A stretch of 32,406 bases of DNA from Lachnospiraceae bacterium (GCA_017635395.1 JAGBLN010000027.1:1-32406), one strand, 5' to 3'. Numbered from the stretch's first letter, positions 15,582 through 25,197 are shown. Notes: generated by a model not told the origin, from the letters alone. Made by a program: numbers and translations.

Positions 15582-15610
15582 TTGCTTTTTTAGCGAACAT
15601 ATGTTATGAT
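15582..15610 (+). promoter_or_regulatory. Predicted lexA promoter
   Basis: TTGCTT (15582-15587), a 17-nt spacer and TATGAT (15605-15610). LexA-like box 6 covers the end of the spacer and touches the -10, so autoregulation is expected. Confidence 0.7.
15594..15607. promoter_or_regulatory. LexA-box-like site 6 in the lexA promoter
   Basis: CGAACATATGTTAT: perfect left half and GTTA right half. It overlaps the spacer and first bases of the -10 of the lexA promoter. Confidence 0.7.
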
Positions 15611-15671
15611 TTTCATAGCTGATCAGACTGAATCTGACCATAACAATATAAAATATTCAGGAGGATACAAA

Positions 15672-16289
15672 ATGGCATTGGAAAAACTCACAGAAAAACA
15701 GCAGCTGATATATGATTTTATAAAGGACTGGACCAAAAGGAAATCCTATCCGCCGACTGTACGTGACATATGCGCAGGCGTAGACCTTAAATCAACATCA
15801 TCTGTGCACGCGCATCTTGCTACTCTTGAAAGAAAAGGATATATACACAGGGATCCTTCCAAAACCAGGGCTATTGAAATAATAGATGAATCATATCAGG
15901 TTATGCGCCAGGAAGAGCTTACTTCCATCCCGGTAGTCGGAAGAGTTGCCGCAGGACAGCCCATACTTGCTACTGAAAATGTTGAGAGCTATTTTCCCCT
16001 TCCTATGGCCATAACACCTAATGCAGAATGTTTTATTCTTAATGTAAAAGGCGAAAGCATGATAAACGTCGGCATATTTGACGGCGACATGGTATTTGTA
16101 GAACAGTGCAACACTGCCAGGAATGGCGATATTGTGGTTGCCCTGATTGACGATTCGGCTACGGTAAAGACTTTCTATAAGGAAAACGGCCACATAAGGC
16201 TTCAGCCTGAAAATGACACCATGGAGCCGATAATTGTTGAAGAATGCGTTATTTTAGGCAAGGTTTTTGCTATATTCAGAACAATCTAA
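15672..16289 (+). CDS. lexA: LexA repressor, SOS regulator
   Basis: LexA represses DNA-damage genes and cleaves itself when RecA is activated. I chose the ATG at 15672, preceded by AGGAGG, over the upstream in-frame codon at 15606; this gives 205 residues. The N-terminal winged helix (1-70) includes YPPTVRDICAGVDLKSTSSVHAHLATLERKG. The cleavage site is Ala94-Gly95 (VAAGQP). The catalytic dyad is Ser129 (KGESMINVGIFDGD) and Lys166 (ATVKTFYKE). The intergenic region upstream carries up to six LexA-like boxes, so the gene is predicted to be autoregulated together with the divergent LysM gene. Confidence 0.97.
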   Translation: MALEKLTEKQQLIYDFIKDWTKRKSYPPTVRDICAGVDLKSTSSVHAHLATLERKGYIHRDPSKTRAIEIIDESYQVMRQEELTSIPVVGRVAAGQPILATENVESYFPLPMAITPNAECFILNVKGESMINVGIFDGDMVFVEQCNTARNGDIVVALIDDSATVKTFYKENGHIRLQPENDTMEPIIVEECVILGKVFAIFRTI

Positions 16290-16295
16290 GCAAAG

Positions 16296-16710
16296 TCAGT
16301 TTCTTTGTTTAAAAAATGTATCCAGTTTATTCAGCAAAGTGGCTTTATCAATAGTTTTAAGCAGATAATCTTCTGGATGAAGCCCTGCTACGGACAGCAC
16401 GCTTTCCCTGTCACCTTTTCCGGTAAGGAACATGACAGGGATATGGCCTGTCTCGGAATCAGTCTTTAACATTGAAAGCACCTGGGGCCGTTTGCCCCAG
16501 GCATTTCATAATCCAGCAGCACCAGATCCACACTGTTCTTTGTAAGATAGCTTATGGCCTGCACGCCGTTTGCAGCCATTCGTAAACAGTCCTCATGTAT
16601 GTGATGTCATCATATACTATAAGTATGTTCTTTTTGCGCTTTTCCCCTGTGTTTTCTTCTAAATACACGCAGACTTTTTTTACTAATTCATCTATGCCCA
16701 AGGGCCTCTT
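16296..16710 (-). pseudogene. Decayed response-regulator receiver-domain gene
   Basis: Three frames of the minus strand together spell a receiver-domain protein. First comes KRPLGIDELVKKVCVYLEEN, the tail of one REC domain, and then KKNILIVYDDITYMRTVYEWL, the start of a second. A jump in frame, with about ten codons apparently missing, leads to AANGVQAISYLTKNSVDLVLLDYEMPGANG. Another jump of one base leads to VLSMLKTDSETGHIPVMFLTGKG...TFFKQRN, which ends at 16296. A stop precedes the first part. Key residues have also drifted: IVYDD in place of IVDDD, and KT in place of the conserved KP. It lies 76 bp downstream of the large hybrid kinase gene on the same strand and may be the remains of a partner regulator. 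Confidence 0.85.
16481..16501. repeat. 8-bp perfect hairpin at the pseudogene frameshift
   Basis: CCTGGGGC (16481-16488), 5-nt loop, GCCCCAGG (16494-16501). The one-base frameshift of the receiver pseudogene falls in the run of Cs of this hairpin (minus strand), a likely slippage site. Confidence 0.7.
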
Positions 16711-16786
16711 AAACCAATTCCAAAATTATCCATTTTTACCTTCACGAAGGGATTACGCTTACTCGGTCCTGTCTGTGATAATACCA

Positions 16787-19700
16787 CTAATTGCCAAGCT
16801 GGGACAGCACCTTAGAAGTTTCATTATACAGTTTAAGCATTTCCTGAACCTTTGACTTTATCAGTTCCATATTTTTTTCTCTGCCTGCCGTTTCAAGCTT
16901 TTCTGCCAGCAAAGACAGTTCCGTGGCGCCTATTATCCTGGCAGAGCTCTTAAGCGCATGTACCTTGACCGTAAAATTCTCCAGGTCAGAGTCTTCAAAA
17001 TATTTCCGTATTTCCTTTTCCTTGTATTCAGCAGTTTTATGGAATGTTCCCAGTACTGCCAGATACCCGTCTGCTGAACCGCAGTTCTTTAGGCCTGTAT
17101 CTGTGTCAATGGTTTCCAGGGCAACCAGCCAGTCAGGAAGGACGGCAGCATCCCCTATAACAGCTGAATCATCCTTGGCCGGAGATGAAACTGATATGGA
17201 AACTCTTTCCTCTGCCGGATTAACCCAAAGCCTGTCATATTCTTTCCATATCCAGGCAATATCAGCAGTCTCATTCATCCGGTATTCCTTATCTTCATCG
17301 ATCATTGCCAGCATTACATCGGCAATCACCGGATCGAACCAGGTGTTTTTGCACTTTTCAATCTCAGCCCTTACCTCTGACTGCTTTTTGGGCACGGAAT
17401 ACGTTCTTGTGCTTGTCATGGCATCGTAACAGTCGGCAACACAGACGATGCGTGCCGCTTCAGGTATGTCATTCCCGGCAAGCCCGTCAGGATAGCCTTT
17501 TCCGTTAAAGTGTTCATGATGCCATCTGGCACCTTCACGGAGGCGGGGCATATCCGTGATTTCCTTCAGGATTTCATCGCCCTTAAGGGTATGTGCCCTT
17601 ATTTCAGAAAACTCATCGTCCGTTAGACGTGTTTCCTTGTGGATGATGTCTTCGTGAACGCCTATCTTTCCGATATCATGCAATAGCCCTATCTCAAATA
17701 TTTCTACCTGCTCGTCAGCCGTTTTTCCAAGCCTTCTGGCTATTTCCGCAGCCATTGCAGCCACGCGCCTGGAATGACCGTCAGTATAGTGATCCTTGGT
17801 ATCAACGGTTTTGGAAAGAGCAAGCATCATTTCCCTGGATAAACGCTCGCTGCGGCTAGTCTGTTTCAGGACTTCGTCTTCAATGGACCGCTGGTAGTGG
17901 TACAGTTCTATGATCCTCTTAGTTCTCTGCTTAAGTATGTCCGGAGCAAAAGGTTTCCTGATAAAATCTGATGCACCACGCCTGAATGCATTTTCCTCGG
18001 TCTGGGTGTCATCGTCTCCAGTAATAAGCAGTATGGGAATAGCGGCAGTCTGGTCTTCTTTTTTCAGGCTGTCCATAATTTCAAAGCCGTTTCCGTCAGA
18101 AAGATGGATGTCCAGTAAAACAAGGTCGGGACTATATTCGCTTATCCTTTTTACAGCATCCGAGCCTGTCAGGCTTAGCTCTATTTCGTAAAGAGGCGAC
18201 AGTATGCTGTCTATTGTGGAACATACAGTTTCATCATCATCAATAACAAAAATCCTCGGCCTTTCAAGCGAGCGTTTTTCCTTAGCGGCACTGCTGTCTT
18301 CTGTTGCTTTTTTTAGCTTATCCTTCGGTATGTATGTATAAAGCATTTTCTCCAGCAGTGAACTGTCAACAGGTTTAGACAGATAGTCAGAAAAACCTGA
18401 ATTAATATAATTATCCCTTGCGCCTGATACTGCATTTGCAGTAAGGGCCACAGCGGCAGTGCTCTGATTCATCTGAGTTTCACGGATATTCTTAAGTGTC
18501 TCTATTCCGTCCATATCCGGCATCATATGATCAATGAAAAGAACATCATATTTATTTACCGTGGCAAGGGTTATGGCATCCTTTCCGGTGGATGCTGTAT
18601 CTATCCTGATCTGCGTCTGCTTAAGAAGGCTCTGCATTACGGTCAGGTTCATCTCTGTATCGTCAACCACAAGTATTCTTGCGTCGGGGGCGTGGAAAAG
18701 CTCTCGGTAAATATGGTCTTTTTCTTTTTTTTCAGAGAACCTTTGGGCATAGTCTCCAATCTTGTCAGGATCGATTATTTTCTGTTCTACAGCAAATTTA
18801 AAAGTAGAGCCCTTGCCGTATTCGCTTTGGACCTCAAGTTCGGTCCCCATAAGGTCAAGCAGCTGCCTGGTGATGCTCATACCAAGGCCTGTTCCTTCGA
18901 TTGCCCTGTTTCTTTCTTCTTCTATGCGCTGGTACGGCTGGAATAGTTTTTCAATATCCTCTTCCTTCATGCCGATTCCCGTATCAGAAACAGTGAACTG
19001 AAGGTAGATGTTCTCCCAGTCCTTTTCCCTGTAATCGATCTTCAGCGAAACCGAGCCTTTTTCGGTATATTTTACGGCATTGGTAAGTATGTTCAGGGCG
19101 CACTGCCTTATGCGCATCTCGTCGCCGAAAAGAACATGGGGAATATTTTCGTTGACTTCTACATTAAACTTAAGGCTTTTTTTGACAGCCCTGTCGCTTA
19201 TCATATTCACAAGGTCATTGATAAGGGTGGCAAGCTCATACTGTACCGGGACTATTTCCATCTTGCCTTCTTCAACTTTCGAAAGGTCAAGAATGTCATT
19301 TATGAGAGAAAGCAAGGTCTTGCCGGCGGACATTATGTCAGAGGCGTAAGAACGTATCGTATCTTCCCTGCTCTCACGAAGTATCATTTCATCCATGCCC
19401 AGTACCGCGTTTATGGGAGTCCTTATCTCATGGGACATGTTGGCAAGGAATCTGCTCTTTGCCGCATTTGCGTTGTCTGCTATATCCCTCTGTTCCTGCA
19501 GCTCCGCCATATACCTTATGTGTTCTGTTTCATCCACAAGCGCATATATTGTCCCAAATACCTTTCCGTCATGTACCAAGTCATTATCCTCGGGGCTGTA
19601 TATCCTGTCATTGCGCTGGATGTTTCCGTCCGCTGCGATGGCATTCGTGATTTCCGCAGGAACTGTCGTTGTATTATTTGCAAGTTCAGGAAACAGCTCA

Positions 19701-20500
19701 AGGGCAGGTTCGTTGTAATATCGGATTATGCCATCGTTGTCAACTGCAATTATTCCTTCAGAGATCCTGTCTACAATGAAGTCCTTGGCAATCTCCCGTG
19801 TTCCAAGAAGATCATAAGAAAAAATTGCGATCAGCATTATTATTGTGCCAAAGAAATAACCAAGAAGAGTAACATCAAAAACATTTGTTACAGGAAGCAG
19901 GTTAAATAGCTGTATGATAAAGAAAAGGCTTTCCACAAAGATAGCCAGCATTATTATAAAATACCGTTTTCTGGTAAATTTATTTTTTTCCTTATGCAGT
20001 GCACGCAGCAGCATGCCTAATCCTATCACGATATAGCCAATCTGGATCACCATAAATACGTGATGAACAGGGCCGTTGCCGTGAACGATCTTTGGAACAG
20101 GACCGTCAGATTCAAAATATAAAGATGAATAATACAGACCATGATATTGCACAGTCATAATAACCATGAATATTGCGGCATGCAATACGATCAGAAACCT
20201 GGTTATCAGGCTCGGAATTTTAATCCTGAACAGTTCGGCCAGGAATAGGAACATGAAAAAAGCGTACCACACCCGTCCAAGATAAGAAAATTTTAATGAA
20301 GAAATATATGCATCCAGGGATACCGACCGTAATTCAAGGAGGTACCCCAGGTTGTTGACAAGAGCTGCAAGACAGCTTAACAGCAGAAAGGTATGGACAT
20401 TATTTTTCCACTTGCGGATAATTACCCAGCTCTCAATAAAAAGACCAAAGATACAGACATACTGTATTATAAGCAAAGTATTATACAGCCCGATATCCAT
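16787..20500 (-). CDS. Giant hybrid sensor protein: 7TM-PAS-HisKA-HATPase-REC-REC-HD-GYP-Hpt
   Basis: This single 1237-residue protein has several signalling modules. Residues 1-230 form a 7TM histidine-kinase sensor region and about 240-330 a PAS-like domain. HisKA carries the phospho-His357 (SHEIRTP). The HATPase domain has the N box around Asn474, DTGIG (506-510) and GTGLGM (536-541). REC1 has Asp613-Asp614, phosphoacceptor Asp657 and Lys709. REC2 has Asp754-Asp756, Asp797 and Lys849. The HD-GYP phosphodiesterase domain spans about 885-1070 with HD at 941-942 and HHEHFNGKGYP at 994-1004, all intact. The C-terminal Hpt domain carries His1181 (VHALKSSARIIG). It thus holds all phosphorelay parts plus a likely cyclic-di-GMP hydrolase. 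The ribosome binding site is GGGGGGAAG. The gene lies 52 bp downstream of rsfS, with a receiver pseudogene after it. Confidence 0.95.
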   Translation of the reverse strand: MDIGLYNTLLIIQYVCIFGLFIESWVIIRKWKNNVHTFLLLSCLAALVNNLGYLLELRSVSLDAYISSLKFSYLGRVWYAFFMFLFLAELFRIKIPSLITRFLIVLHAAIFMVIMTVQYHGLYYSSLYFESDGPVPKIVHGNGPVHHVFMVIQIGYIVIGLGMLLRALHKEKNKFTRKRYFIIMLAIFVESLFFIIQLFNLLPVTNVFDVTLLGYFFGTIIMLIAIFSYDLLGTREIAKDFIVDRISEGIIAVDNDGIIRYYNEPALELFPELANNTTTVPAEITNAIAADGNIQRNDRIYSPEDNDLVHDGKVFGTIYALVDETEHIRYMAELQEQRDIADNANAAKSRFLANMSHEIRTPINAVLGMDEMILRESREDTIRSYASDIMSAGKTLLSLINDILDLSKVEEGKMEIVPVQYELATLINDLVNMISDRAVKKSLKFNVEVNENIPHVLFGDEMRIRQCALNILTNAVKYTEKGSVSLKIDYREKDWENIYLQFTVSDTGIGMKEEDIEKLFQPYQRIEEERNRAIEGTGLGMSITRQLLDLMGTELEVQSEYGKGSTFKFAVEQKIIDPDKIGDYAQRFSEKKEKDHIYRELFHAPDARILVVDDTEMNLTVMQSLLKQTQIRIDTASTGKDAITLATVNKYDVLFIDHMMPDMDGIETLKNIRETQMNQSTAAVALTANAVSGARDNYINSGFSDYLSKPVDSSLLEKMLYTYIPKDKLKKATEDSSAAKEKRSLERPRIFVIDDDETVCSTIDSILSPLYEIELSLTGSDAVKRISEYSPDLVLLDIHLSDGNGFEIMDSLKKEDQTAAIPILLITGDDDTQTEENAFRRGASDFIRKPFAPDILKQRTKRIIELYHYQRSIEDEVLKQTSRSERLSREMMLALSKTVDTKDHYTDGHSRRVAAMAAEIARRLGKTADEQVEIFEIGLLHDIGKIGVHEDIIHKETRLTDDEFSEIRAHTLKGDEILKEITDMPRLREGARWHHEHFNGKGYPDGLAGNDIPEAARIVCVADCYDAMTSTRTYSVPKKQSEVRAEIEKCKNTWFDPVIADVMLAMIDEDKEYRMNETADIAWIWKEYDRLWVNPAEERVSISVSSPAKDDSAVIGDAAVLPDWLVALETIDTDTGLKNCGSADGYLAVLGTFHKTAEYKEKEIRKYFEDSDLENFTVKVHALKSSARIIGATELSLLAEKLETAGREKNMELIKSKVQEMLKLYNETSKVLSQLGN

Positions 20501-20552
20501 TATCTCTGTCTTCCCCCCTTTTTTAATTTAAATCATCCTTTGCAGCCTGCCG

Positions 20553-20900
20553 TCAAAGGCCTTCTGCCCCAATTTCTTTTCCGTCCTTCCAGATGCGTTC
20601 CAGATTGTAAAAAAGCCTGTTATCCTTATCAAAAACGTGGATTATGACATCACTGTAGTCCATAAGTATCCAGCCGGCATTACGGTAGCCTTCCACATGG
20701 GCAGCAGTTACGCCCTGTCGTCCAAGCCTTTCGTCTATTTCGTCAGTAATTGCCTGAACCTGGCTTATGTTTGAGCCGTTGCAGATTATAAAATAATCAC
20801 CAATGGAAGAAACCTCTGATATTTCGATAACCCTTATATCCTCAGCCTTTTTGTCTTCCATTGCGCTGACTGCTATTTTTGCTTTTTCTCTTGCGTCCAT
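20553..20900 (-). CDS. rsfS: Ribosomal silencing factor RsfS
   Basis: RsfS binds ribosomal protein L14 and blocks 30S-50S joining when nutrients run low. It has 115 residues, typical. The family signature ISSIGDYFIICNGSN-like block appears as VSSIGDYFIICNGSNISQVQAITDEI, and the C-terminal block is GYRNAGWILMDYSDVIIHVF. AAAGGA precedes the ATG. It closes the rplU-to-rsfS gene series, directly after yqeK, which is the usual Firmicute order nadD-yqeK-rsfS. Confidence 0.96.
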   Translation of the reverse strand: MDAREKAKIAVSAMEDKKAEDIRVIEISEVSSIGDYFIICNGSNISQVQAITDEIDERLGRQGVTAAHVEGYRNAGWILMDYSDVIIHVFDKDNRLFYNLERIWKDGKEIGAEGL

Positions 20901-20968
20901 AATTAAATCCTTTCATATGCTTAAATCTTTTATCAGTACGTGGCAACGCTGTCGGGCGCTGCCGTGTC

Positions 20969-21685
20969 TTATCTTGCGTTTATCTTATTTCTGTAGTACT
21001 CCGCTGCCTGCATTGAATATTCGTCTATGGCCTGGCCTTTATGCTCCAGGTGTACAAGCGTCTGCTCAAGTATAAGGCATAAAGCCATATCCATGTCACT
21101 AAATATTATACTCCTTATTTTGGGAAGGCATATAAGCGGTTTTCTGTTCGGCTCAATAAAATCTGCCGAAAAGATTATTGCTTCCAGCATGGTCATATCC
21201 GGTCTTCCGGTAGTATGCCATCTGATGGCAGACAGTATCTCCGGATCTTCTACTCCGTATTTTTCCTTTGCCAGCACTGCCCCTAATTTCGCATGTATCA
21301 GGAACGGGTGGTCTTTTTCAATCTGTGTGAGCTCCACATTATATTTTTTGCAGCATTCATCCCTTTCCACGTCATCAAGGCACTTGGCACAGTCATGAAG
21401 GACGCCTGCGGTATAAGCCTTTATCATGTCTTCACCGTATGCCATTGCAAGGGATGCTGCAGTATAAGCTACCCCCATGGAATGCTCATACCTTTTCGGA
21501 TCCAGCTTTTTAGCAAGACGCTTTTTCATTTTTACAAAATCATAAGCATCATTTAAGGAAACTGCATCCTTTAGTATATCAGTACCTGGGATGGCTACAG
21601 GATCCTTGCCGTAGCTTTCGGCGGTAGGAAACGGGATTTCCCCGGCATCTGCCGGTTGTTTTGTTTTCTTTTTAGTATCAGGCAT
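20969..21685 (-). CDS. yqeK: YqeK-type HD-domain hydrolase (diadenosine tetraphosphatase)
   Basis: YqeK hydrolyses Ap4A symmetrically to ADP, a stress-nucleotide clean-up reaction, using a di-metal HD domain. HD ligands seen are His68 (RYEHSMG), His97-Asp98 (GVLHDCAK), the HPFLIHAKLGA block and IRWHTTGRPDMTMLEAIIFSADFIEPNR. The core starts near residue 53. The first roughly 50 residues (MPDTKKKTKQPADAGEIPFP...) are polar and not part of the family, an extension whose start is uncertain because the ribosome binding site is weak. The gene lies between nadD and rsfS, as in B. subtilis. Confidence 0.93.
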   Translation of the reverse strand: MPDTKKKTKQPADAGEIPFPTAESYGKDPVAIPGTDILKDAVSLNDAYDFVKMKKRLAKKLDPKRYEHSMGVAYTAASLAMAYGEDMIKAYTAGVLHDCAKCLDDVERDECCKKYNVELTQIEKDHPFLIHAKLGAVLAKEKYGVEDPEILSAIRWHTTGRPDMTMLEAIIFSADFIEPNRKPLICLPKIRSIIFSDMDMALCLILEQTLVHLEHKGQAIDEYSMQAAEYYRNKINAR

Positions 21686-21729
21686 AATCTTATCTTATTA
21701 AAAGTATACTGCTGTTTAATGCAGAAGTC

Positions 21730-22518
21730 TTATTTATAGAGCATTTTATCATTAATATATTTATACGCGGACGGCATGATCTTTTCTGCAGCGTCAATGC
21801 CGGACCGTATGTCTTCCTTGATGGATGATGATGACATATCCTCGTCAAAACGCATTATATGTATCTCAGCGGGATACTGTTTCATAAGCCGTGCCTGAAG
21901 GTCTTCCAGGCGTTCGATCTGTGCATTGTAATTCTGAGCCCCGTCATAAATCTCATGCCCTTCCTGGTCAAAGTTCTGTCCCCTTCTGGCAGGTCTGGCA
22001 GCAGTTATGACGATGCATCCGGCAAACACTATCTGCGGCTCACGCCATGTTTCCATGCTTCTTAATGTATCCTCGCCTACAAGGAAATATATGCCGTAGT
22101 CAGGAAACTGAGTCCTCAGGGTCTCTATGGTCTCATAGGTATAGGTTTTGCCTTCCCTTTTTACTTCCAGGTCGGAAACAGACCATTCGCAGCCTGCAAG
22201 CGATTCTCTTATCTCTGGCATTCCTGAATAATCCTGGACAGAAAGCCTGCATATCTCAAGCCTGTCTTCTGCGCTGCTTACCCCTGTCTTGAAGTACGAC
22301 TCGCCACTTGGCATGAAAAACATCCTGTCTAAGGAAAATGTCCTGCAGGCCTTTAAGGCCATATCCAGATGTGCCCTGTGCATAGGATCAAATGTACCGC
22401 CAAATACACCGAGCCTTTTCTTAGGGGCGGCAGAATAAGAGATACCGCTGCCGGATGTATGCGGACCGGCATCTGCAGTCTTGTCATTATTTTTCTTTTT
22501 AAAGAAATTTAGTCCCAT
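21730..22518 (-). CDS. nadD: Nicotinate-mononucleotide adenylyltransferase
   Basis: NadD joins nicotinate mononucleotide and ATP to form deamido-NAD in NAD biosynthesis. The nucleotidyltransferase motif GGTFDPMHRAH is at 40-50, with His47 and His50 as the T/HxGH-type pair; the middle is RA rather than the common xG. The downstream motif SSSSIKEDIRSG near 234-245 matches the usual ISSTxIR. YFLVGEDTLRSMETW is the other conserved block. The protein has 262 residues because of a 33-residue polar N-terminal extension (MGLNFFKKKNNDKTADAG...) before the usual start. No good ribosome binding site was seen. Confidence 0.95.
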   Translation of the reverse strand: MGLNFFKKKNNDKTADAGPHTSGSGISYSAAPKKRLGVFGGTFDPMHRAHLDMALKACRTFSLDRMFFMPSGESYFKTGVSSAEDRLEICRLSVQDYSGMPEIRESLAGCEWSVSDLEVKREGKTYTYETIETLRTQFPDYGIYFLVGEDTLRSMETWREPQIVFAGCIVITAARPARRGQNFDQEGHEIYDGAQNYNAQIERLEDLQARLMKQYPAEIHIMRFDEDMSSSSIKEDIRSGIDAAEKIMPSAYKYINDKMLYK

Positions 22519-22559
22519 GTATTAATTCTGTTTTTCTGCTACGCAACAATACAGCAATA

Positions 22560-22904
22560 TTATTTCGGCAGCTTTATCCGGTTGGCATACTTTTTATCCT
22601 TTTTATCACTGCTTTCCTTAAAGGGCTTGTACAAAACAAGTTTCCTGCCTATGTTGCACACAAGTACAGCCCCCGTGCGCTCTGCAAGTATTTCACCGAT
22701 ATTTCTGAGCCCTTCCTCGTCCTGCTCATCAGCAGTGCTTTTCAGGATATTTACTTTTATTATCTCACGGTTCGCAAAAGCCTCTGCAACGGCATTGGTT
22801 ATCTCCGGCGTCAGGTTGCTCTTGCCTATGGAAAATATAGGTTTCTCGGTAGAAGCAAGGCCTCTTAAATATGCCCTCTGCTTGCTTGTAAGTGTTATTG
22901 CCAT
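22560..22904 (-). CDS. yhbY: CRS1/YhbY (CRM) domain RNA-binding protein
   Basis: This is a small RNA-binding protein associated with large ribosomal subunit assembly. The CRM domain covers about 1-95: LTSKQRAYLRGLASTEKPIFSIGKSNLTPEITNAVAEAFANREIIKVNIL, with the GxxG-like loop SIGKSNLT. A lysine-rich tail follows (KESSDKKDKKYANRIKLPK). Its place between obgE and nadD in Clostridia is standard and fits a ribosome-biogenesis operon. Confidence 0.95.
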   Translation of the reverse strand: MAITLTSKQRAYLRGLASTEKPIFSIGKSNLTPEITNAVAEAFANREIIKVNILKSTADEQDEEGLRNIGEILAERTGAVLVCNIGRKLVLYKPFKESSDKKDKKYANRIKLPK

Positions 22905-22928
22905 AATTCCTTCTTTCTGCTTTGTTTA

Positions 22929-24269
<1,341 letters not shown>

Positions 24270-24335
24270 CTATATATAAAAATGTATTAACGATTTGCTT
24301 CGTTTCTGTCGAAACTCCCGCAATTCGAAACCACA

Positions 24336-24454
24336 TTCGCAATCCGCTGTGTAGCATGCTTTGCATGCGTCTCGCAGCTTGCTCATGCGGTTTGGGTTGC
24401 GAACGGAAAAAATTCGCTAATGCAAGCGTTGCTCATTTTTTTCGCTCGCAACCC
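24336..24454. repeat. GC-rich structured intergenic element between rpmA and obgE
   Basis: The 24261-24560 gap contains no gene but is unusually GC-rich for an intergenic stretch. GGGTTGCGA (24394-24402) can pair downstream with TCGCAACCC (24446-24454, 9 bp perfect). It can also pair upstream with TTCGCAATCC (24336-24345, 10 bp with one G-U). The two pairings exclude each other, as in an attenuator. GCATGC-TTT-GCATGC (24354-24368) and GTTTC-TGTC-GAAAC (24302-24315) form small hairpins. It shares the words GCTGCGAGACG and TTGCGAATG with the element at 29828-30044. Confidence 0.6.
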
Positions 24455-24461
24455 TTAATAT

Positions 24462-24511
24462 AACAAACAAAAGCCGCTACGATCTGCGCGCATGCACAAA
24501 CCGGGCGGCTT
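24462..24511 (-). terminator. Possible terminator after rpmA
   Basis: On the minus strand AAGCCGC (24511-24505) pairs with GCGGCTT (24477-24471) and is followed by TTTGTTTGTT. The loop is long (27 nt) and contains GC-rich self-complementary words. It may separate rpmA from obgE, or allow read-through. Confidence 0.45.
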
Positions 24512-24560
24512 GTAAATTAACAGTTATATTAACCGTTGTGACGATTCTTCCCCGTAGGAT

Positions 24561-24851
24561 TTATTTCTCCTCTTCCCTGGGATAAACGCTTGCCTGCTTC
24601 TTATCGCGGCCTAAACGCTCAAAACGAAGAATTCCGTCAGCTGTAGCAAATAATGTATCATCGCCGCCGCGTCCGACATTAAGTCCGGGGTGGATCTTAG
24701 TGCCACGCTGTCTGTAGATGATATTGCCGGCTTTTACGAACTGTCCGTCCGCTCTCTTTGCTCCAAGCCTCTTGGATTCGGAATCTCTGCCGTTCTTGGT
24801 GGATCCCACACCCTTCTTATGAGCAAAGAACTGAAGGTCTAATTTCATCAT
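24561..24851 (-). CDS. rpmA: 50S ribosomal protein L27 with cleavable N-terminal extension
   Basis: L27 sits near the peptidyl-transferase centre. The 96-residue protein starts [30 protein letters not shown]. The LQFFAHKKG motif is the Firmicute extension that Prp protease cuts after Phe-Phe, exposing the AHKKG terminus that functions in the ribosome. AGGAGG stands 8 nt before the first ATG. The prp gene lies 13 bp upstream, which supports this processing. Confidence 0.98.
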   Translation of the reverse strand: MMKLDLQFFAHKKGVGSTKNGRDSESKRLGAKRADGQFVKAGNIIYRQRGTKIHPGLNVGRGGDDTLFATADGILRFERLGRDKKQASVYPREEEK

Positions 24852-24864
24852 GGCTTTCGCCTCC

Positions 24865-25197
24865 TTATTCTTTCACTTCTGTCAACTTCACATATTTATT
24901 GCCATATTGCTTTTCTATAGCTCTGATGCCTAAAAGCATCGAATCTATAAGCAATGTGGCATCTTCTGCCGTCCCCTCCGGAAAAATCACGGATGCACGA
25001 CCACTTGCTGAATCTTCCTCTGCTTCTATGACCTTGCAATTTGTGAAAGTTTCTATGGAATTAACAGTATTGATCACCAGTATGGAAACCGATGCGCAAA
25101 CTATATCCTTCCCGTTTTCATCAAACCCTGCATGCCCGCTGCAGTCTATCCTTCTATAGGAATGTTCGCCACAGCTTGTAACACATACATCGATCAT
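24865..25197 (-). CDS. prp: Ribosomal-processing cysteine protease Prp (YsxB)
   Basis: Prp removes the N-terminal extension of L27, an essential step in Firmicute ribosome maturation. The 110-residue protein has catalytic residues His22 (CSGHAG) and Cys34 ([10 protein letters not shown]), at the same positions as described for S. aureus Prp. It lies between rplU and rpmA, the defining context. The spacing to both genes is short, so the three are one operon. Confidence 0.96.
   Translation of the reverse strand: MIDVCVTSCGEHSYRRIDCSGHAGFDENGKDIVCASVSILVINTVNSIETFTNCKVIEAEEDSASGRASVIFPEGTAEDATLLIDSMLLGIRAIEKQYGNKYVKLTEVKE

Noticed and set aside
19136-19909. A 257-residue plus-strand frame opposite the hybrid kinase gene
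   Set aside because: It is the antisense shadow of a well-supported kinase region and has no start signal or family features.
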